Assembly (NCBI GenBank): GCA_040753915.1
Contig: JBFMDN010000005.1
Span: 1 to 64,000 of the forward strand
Reading direction: 5' to 3'
DNA length: 64,000 nt
From: JBFMDN01 sp040753915
GTDB lineage: Bacteria > Desulfobacterota > Desulfomonilia > Desulfomonilales > Desulfomonilaceae
Position numbers and translations under genes: made by a program. The notes beneath the pieces are model-generated. The model did not search any database. It saw nothing but the letters and a program-made list of their open reading frames with translations, and was not told the origin of the DNA. Shown here piece by piece: positions 60,198-64,000 of this stretch (position 1 is the stretch's first letter; each line of letters starts with the position of its first letter).

Positions 60198-60406
60198 ACA
60201 TGAAGATTTCCCCAATAGGGAGTCAGGAGGATATGAGGTCGCGTTCCTTTGACGCGCTCAGTACTCTGCAGGGGGCGCTTGCTTCTTCGGCTCCTTTTTT
60301 CGAATATGCCTTGAGGCATGGACCAGCTCTTGTGCTATGATCGAGTTGACGCTGCGGCCACACTCTTTCCGAGTCGCGCCAAGGAGATCTACCATAGGGG
60401 ACGAAC
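60198..60406. other. Upstream region of intact comM
   Basis: TTGACG at 60343-60348 could be a -35 element. A small hairpin ATGCCT/AGGCAT lies at 60308-60321. No gene. Confidence 0.3.
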
Positions 60407-61936
60407 GTGCTCGCACGGGTGCACTCAGGATCGCTCATCGGCATCGATGCGCATCCGGTAGAGGTGGAAATCGACGTGTTTCCGGGAATGCCGTCCATCG
60501 CGGTGGTTGGACTCCCGGACAGTGCGGTAAAGGAAAGCACCGCTCGAGTCAAATCCGCAGTGGTTAACAGCGGATATCCGTTCCCCGCACGTCGCATAAC
60601 CATCAACCTCGCTCCCGCCGGACTCAAGAAGGAAGGGCCGGGCTTCGACCTACCCATAGCGCTGGGCATATTGGCGGCCTTGAATCTGCTTCCCACAGAC
60701 AAACTGGACAATTACCTCTTTGTTGGCGAGCTCTCACTGGACGGCCGTGTCAAGGCTGTCAGGGGAGCACTATCGCTGGCCTTGGCCGCGCGTGAGCTAG
60801 GTTTCAAGGGCCTAATTGTGCCCGAAGAAAATGCAGCGGAAGCTGCTGTCGTCGATAACGTGGATGTGTTCGGCGTTCCGACCCTTCTGACCGCCACCGG
60901 GTTCCTTATGGACAGGGTATCCTTGAAGCCCGCGGCTCCGAAGCAGACGATTCCATCGCAAACGGGCGATCTGTACCCCGTTGATTTCCGAGAAATCAAA
61001 GGACAGGAGTACGCGAAGAGGGCGGTGGAAGTGGCGGCAGCAGGGGGCCATAATGTCCTCATGATCGGTCCTCCGGGGTCAGGGAAAAGCATGATATCTC
61101 AACGGCTACCTACTATTCTCCCGGAACCCGTCTTCGAGGAATCCCTTGAAACGACGAAGATATACTCGTCGGCAGGCTTGTTGGGGCAGAACGGATCTGT
61201 GATGACCACACGCCCTTTTCGGGCTCCCCATCACACCGTATCCGATGCCGGACTTATCGGCGGAGGTATAATCCCGAGAGCAGGAGAGGTTTCCCTCGCG
61301 CATAACGGGGTCCTCTTCCTCGACGAGCTCCCGGAATTTCGCAAGAATGTGCTGGAAGTCTTGAGACAACCTCTCGAGGACGGTCATGTGACGATTTCGC
61401 GAGCCCAGCTCTCCATAACCTTTCCTGCTCGGTTCATGCTTGTGGCCGCCATGAATCCCTGTCCGTGCGGATATCGCGGCGATCCCAAGCACGAGTGCAA
61501 GTGCTCTGCCGTGATGGTTCAGCGATACTGGAGCAAGATTTCCGGACCCCTGCTCGATAGAATAGATATCCATGTAGACGTACCGTCAGTGGAATGGCGA
61601 GATCTCACAGGATTGTCGGAAGGAGAAAGCTCTCGGCAGATTCGGGAGCGAGTCAATCGTGCGCGTGCGATACAGTCCGATCGTTTCCGCGGCACGCGCG
61701 TCTTTTCCAATGCTCAAATGCGCAATAAGCATCTCAAAGAATTCTGCGTGCTGGATGGGCAATCCATGAAGGTTCTCGAACGGGCAGTGGACATGCTAGG
61801 GCTTTCCGCAAGAGCGTATCACCGTATCCTTAAGATTTCTCGTACCATAGCGGATCTGGAGGGTGCCTCGGACATCAAGGCGGCTCACGTGGGTGAAGCA
61901 ATCCAGTACAGGACGTTGGACAGGCGTCTGGGGTGA
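60407..61936 (+). CDS. comM: ComM/YifB-family AAA ATPase (Mg chelatase-like)
   Basis: The 509-residue protein starts with the LonC-like N-terminal domain (VEVEIDVFPGMPSIAVVGLPDSAVKES), has a Walker A GPPGSGKSMISQRL, Walker B LFLDELPEF, a Cys-rich CPCGYRGDPKHECKC zinc segment, and the Mg_chelatase C domain (RIDIHVDVPSVEW, RAYHRILKISRTIADLEG). ComM is a branch-migration helicase that helps integrate DNA in transformation. The GTG at 60407 has GGGGA before it. It is intact, but a partial copy and an island lie just upstream, in the position its own promoter should have. Confidence 0.95.
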   Translation: MLARVHSGSLIGIDAHPVEVEIDVFPGMPSIAVVGLPDSAVKESTARVKSAVVNSGYPFPARRITINLAPAGLKKEGPGFDLPIALGILAALNLLPTDKLDNYLFVGELSLDGRVKAVRGALSLALAARELGFKGLIVPEENAAEAAVVDNVDVFGVPTLLTATGFLMDRVSLKPAAPKQTIPSQTGDLYPVDFREIKGQEYAKRAVEVAAAGGHNVLMIGPPGSGKSMISQRLPTILPEPVFEESLETTKIYSSAGLLGQNGSVMTTRPFRAPHHTVSDAGLIGGGIIPRAGEVSLAHNGVLFLDELPEFRKNVLEVLRQPLEDGHVTISRAQLSITFPARFMLVAAMNPCPCGYRGDPKHECKCSAVMVQRYWSKISGPLLDRIDIHVDVPSVEWRDLTGLSEGESSRQIRERVNRARAIQSDRFRGTRVFSNAQMRNKHLKEFCVLDGQSMKVLERAVDMLGLSARAYHRILKISRTIADLEGASDIKAAHVGEAIQYRTLDRRLG

Positions 61937-62141
61937 AGTGAATGGTGGGTTAAGCCTACCATTGTGTAGGTATCAACTTCATATCCTACCCACGCGTCGC
62001 AATGCTTCCGATCCACCCTTTCTCCTCGCCCCCTACCTGGCCGAAATCATCCCCTTCTTTCATCTCTCCACCCTGGCACGGAGATTGCTCCATCAGCGTA
62101 CACGCCATTGGTTCCACCTTCCATGAGAGTGTAGCCTGCAG
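61937..62141. other. Short region after comM
   Basis: No supported gene. It leads to the terminator at 62142. Confidence 0.35.
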
Positions 62142-62182
62142 AAAGCCCAGAGAGCTCTCCCTTTCGCTGGGCTTTCATTTTT
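62142..62182 (+). terminator. Rho-independent terminator after comM
   Basis: AAAGCCCAG (62142-62150) pairs perfectly with CTGGGCTTT (62167-62175), followed by CATTTTT. It ends the comM transcript about 200 bases after its stop. Confidence 0.8.
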
Positions 62183-62303
62183 CGAATCCCGCCACTCCCA
62201 ATACTCTTCAGCCCTCCCTTCCCTTCTCTCGCCAACAATGGTAATAACCATAGTCCATTTCAAAGACGAATCCGGCATGATCCCTGGTCGGAAGGAGATC
62301 TCG

Positions 62304-62555
62304 ATGGAGATATGCAAGCTTTACTCGCTCAGCACGTGCAGTCACTGCAAATCTTGCAAGCGCTTTCTCGGTGAATGCGGAATCGAATACGAGTTCACTG
62401 ATGTGGACTTGCTGCCGGAAGAGGACAGGAAAGAGGTCATCGAGGAGATAAAGAGACTGACTCAGCGATGCGCTTTCCCAACAATTATTATCGGAAATAG
62501 GGTTATCGTGGGCTTCCGGGAGGACGAAATTCGGGAAGCACTGGGAATGCGATAG
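62304..62555 (+). CDS. Glutaredoxin-like thiol protein
   Basis: The 83-residue protein starts MEICKLYSLSTCSHCKSCKRFL: a first strand then a CxxC redox centre (CSHC). CAFPTIIIGNRVIVGFREDEI is the cis-Pro and following strand/helix of glutaredoxins. ATG 62304 has AAGGAGA with 5-nt spacing; the frame to 62238 is not needed. Two GNAT/unknown genes follow on the same strand. It could serve ribonucleotide reductase or general thiol balance. Confidence 0.85.
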   Translation: MEICKLYSLSTCSHCKSCKRFLGECGIEYEFTDVDLLPEEDRKEVIEEIKRLTQRCAFPTIIIGNRVIVGFREDEIREALGMR

Positions 62556-62691
62556 GACGTGACGCCACCTTTTGTGCTCCAAGAGGCAGAGCCGGCTGTC
62601 TGCTGGAAAGCTTGAATGACCTTTTGGCCGCTCCAAGACGGCGCCTGAGGTGCGTCCGGGGAGCAATGATTGCTCGAACCAAGGTATCGCC

Positions 62692-63120
62692 GTGGACTAT
62701 CGCTTCTTTGTCGAATCCTATGAGAATGGTTGCCGCACCCTGCTCCTGATGGAGCTCACATACGACAGGGACCTCGACTGGTATCAGATAAGAGTGTTTC
62801 TGGGCGAGGAGATGATCGGATATGTCCACGGATACGCGAACAAGGGCTGGACGCCCCAGGTGAACAACATCTGGGTGGCGGAAAACCACCGCAGGAAAAG
62901 GATAGCTTCTGCCATGATGGCCAAATTGGAGGACTTCTTTGGGCAGATTCCTCTTCCCGCAACGCCCATAGAGGATAACGAAGCGGCCAAGGGGTTTTGG
63001 AGTACCTTCACGAAAGGGACGTGGGTAGAACAGGGCGAGAAGAGAGCGAGACGACCTCCCGAAGAACGACCATCCTTCCTCACAGGGAAGGCCAACCACG
63101 ACAATTCCGAGAATACCTGA
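62692..63120 (+). CDS. GNAT-family acetyltransferase
   Basis: The core YQIRVFLGEEMIGYVHGYANKGWTPQVNNIWVAENHRRKRIASAMMAKLEDF is the GNAT fold: central strands and the RRKRIA acetyl-CoA loop. The tail is short and charged. GTG 62692 has AAGG upstream; GTG 62650 would lengthen the N-terminus. Its stop is one base before the next gene's ATG. Substrate unknown. Confidence 0.75.
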   Translation: MDYRFFVESYENGCRTLLLMELTYDRDLDWYQIRVFLGEEMIGYVHGYANKGWTPQVNNIWVAENHRRKRIASAMMAKLEDFFGQIPLPATPIEDNEAAKGFWSTFTKGTWVEQGEKRARRPPEERPSFLTGKANHDNSENT

Positions 63121-63121
63121 C

Positions 63122-64000
63122 ATGGTGGAGAGACCGCGACTCACGGTGCGGGCTACAGAGGCGGTGAGACTCATCAGGTCCGGATTGAACGATCAGGACT
63201 TGATGCGAGCGTACAACATATCCGCCCGCAGCGTCGAGCGGTTATGCGACAAACTGGTCCAGGCGGGTGAGATTACCAGGGATGAGCTTGAACGACGCAT
63301 GTCTACGCCCCAAAGATCTCACGTCGTTGACGTTGTGACCACTCGGGCACAGAAACACTGGTTCACGAAGAGAAAGGTCCAGGTAAGCGCTTCGGAATTC
63401 GTTGCCTTCTTGCGGGGCGGTCTGAGCGACCTGGAGTTGATGGAGAAATATGGCATCTCGTCCCGCGGACTGGACAGGCTCTTCGAGTTGCTGGTCCGTA
63501 GAGGCCACATAGACCAGACGGAGCTCGACGAAAGAAAGCTATCGTTCCACTGGGCGGACATTGCGTTCGTTCGATCAGATGGTGTCCTGCCCGAGCCGAT
63601 CGTGGAGAGCCAGACGCGGCCTTTGCCCGCCACGGAAAGATGTAGAGAATGGGCGACCAGCCACCAGGTTGCTCTCGCAGCAGCTCTTGGGCTCCTCGGG
63701 GGAGTTGCTCTATCCGTTGCATTCTTGGTGGCCCGTGTGGGAACGGATCGTACCGTGGAGCTACTTTGGAGCCCTGACCACTATGTCGCGGCAGCAAGGT
63801 CCGCGGATCCGCTCACACGCGCGGCCGACCAGATGGTCACGATTCTCGAGGCAGTCGCACGAGGCGAGCCGGGACCAAAAGGCTCAACTCATGGCGTGGA
63901 GCAGACGAAGTACGACCAGTGCCTGAAGGAATGTGACAGAGACCATCTGCCCGACGATGAGGTTGACCGAGTGATGCGGATTGCCTGCAGAAAGAAATGC
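63122..64000 (+). CDS. Partial protein with a duplicated ~45-residue HTH-like motif and a membrane segment
   Basis: The frame runs from ATG 63122 to the window end without a stop (293 codons). Two repeats are seen: SGLNDQDLMRAYNISARSVE (about residues 20-39) and GGLSDLELMEKYGISSRGLD (about 96-115), each followed by a LFxxLVxxGxIxxxELxxR helix. The pattern is a short helix-turn-helix-like module common in desulfobacterial proteins. A membrane helix (VALAAALGLLGGVALSVAFLVA, ~191-212) and a Cys-rich end (CLKECDRDH, CRKKC) follow. It begins one base after the GNAT stop, so probably one operon. Function unknown. Confidence 0.7.
   Translation, partial: MVERPRLTVRATEAVRLIRSGLNDQDLMRAYNISARSVERLCDKLVQAGEITRDELERRMSTPQRSHVVDVVTTRAQKHWFTKRKVQVSASEFVAFLRGGLSDLELMEKYGISSRGLDRLFELLVRRGHIDQTELDERKLSFHWADIAFVRSDGVLPEPIVESQTRPLPATERCREWATSHQVALAAALGLLGGVALSVAFLVARVGTDRTVELLWSPDHYVAAARSADPLTRAADQMVTILEAVARGEPGPKGSTHGVEQTKYDQCLKECDRDHLPDDEVDRVMRIACRKKC

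Overview
The window reads as chromosome of an anaerobic, Gram-negative Desulfobacterota-type bacterium (the former deltaproteobacteria; a Desulfomonile/Syntrophobacter-like lineage is my inference). Support: a class III anaerobic ribonucleotide reductase, a propionate/succinate (methylmalonyl-CoA) gene set, a selenium-metabolism YedF protein, several radical SAM enzymes including AmrS, and an LpxC domain, which implies lipopolysaccharide. I saw no rRNA gene, convincing tRNA gene or CRISPR array.

Layout. 0-8 kb: an acidic protein tail, a histidine-rich metal-binding protein, a flavin reductase, then nrdD / glutaredoxin-like / nrdG on the minus strand behind a likely NrdR site, and two proteins of unknown role, one with a degenerate ketoreductase-like fold. 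8-17 kb: an acetyltransferase-like protein, two adjacent radical SAM enzymes, an exported Pro-rich protein with a 20-codon leader, panB-panE, and a 59-residue SAP-like/Cys-rich protein. 17-21 kb: sucC-sucD-carboxyltransferase-mutase B12 subunit, a methylmalonyl-CoA module. 21.5-26 kb: a response regulator/AAA/LpxC fusion convergent with dnaK. 26-34 kb: a metallo-beta-lactamase protein, yedF bracketed by repeats, proC, and a DUF4178 / small membrane protein / DUF350 / membrane aminopropyltransferase cluster. 34-45 kb: cdd, an AcuA-like pair of acetyltransferases, mpl-amrS-rpe, a long TPR protein, a catalytically dead MltD-like protein, hsp20, a DnaJ-type co-chaperone, DUF1844 and rpmB. 45-57 kb: yycJ, DUF1615, bioB, a HAD hydrolase, a TPR membrane protein, gcvH, a TonB-like protein, DUF1848, recA and pilT. 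57.6-61.9 kb: an island at comM, with a truncated comM copy, an HNH nuclease, a decayed REP-associated transposase, REP hairpins inside a 268-bp inverted-repeat element, the mqsRA toxin-antitoxin pair, then an intact comM. The end holds a glutaredoxin, a GNAT protein and the start of a protein with a repeated ~45-residue motif.

Three things stand out. (1) A dispersed repeat family, seen at five places, lies in front of or beside proC, yedF, bioB and gcvH and can be read as a conserved short peptide; at gcvH that reading frame ends in an ATGA overlap with the gene. (2) LpxC, the committed step of lipid A synthesis, is fused behind an intact receiver domain and an AAA domain that has lost its Walker B and GAFTGA motifs. 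(3) The comM island contains a mosaic duplication whose two copies switch abruptly from 77% to about 99% identity.
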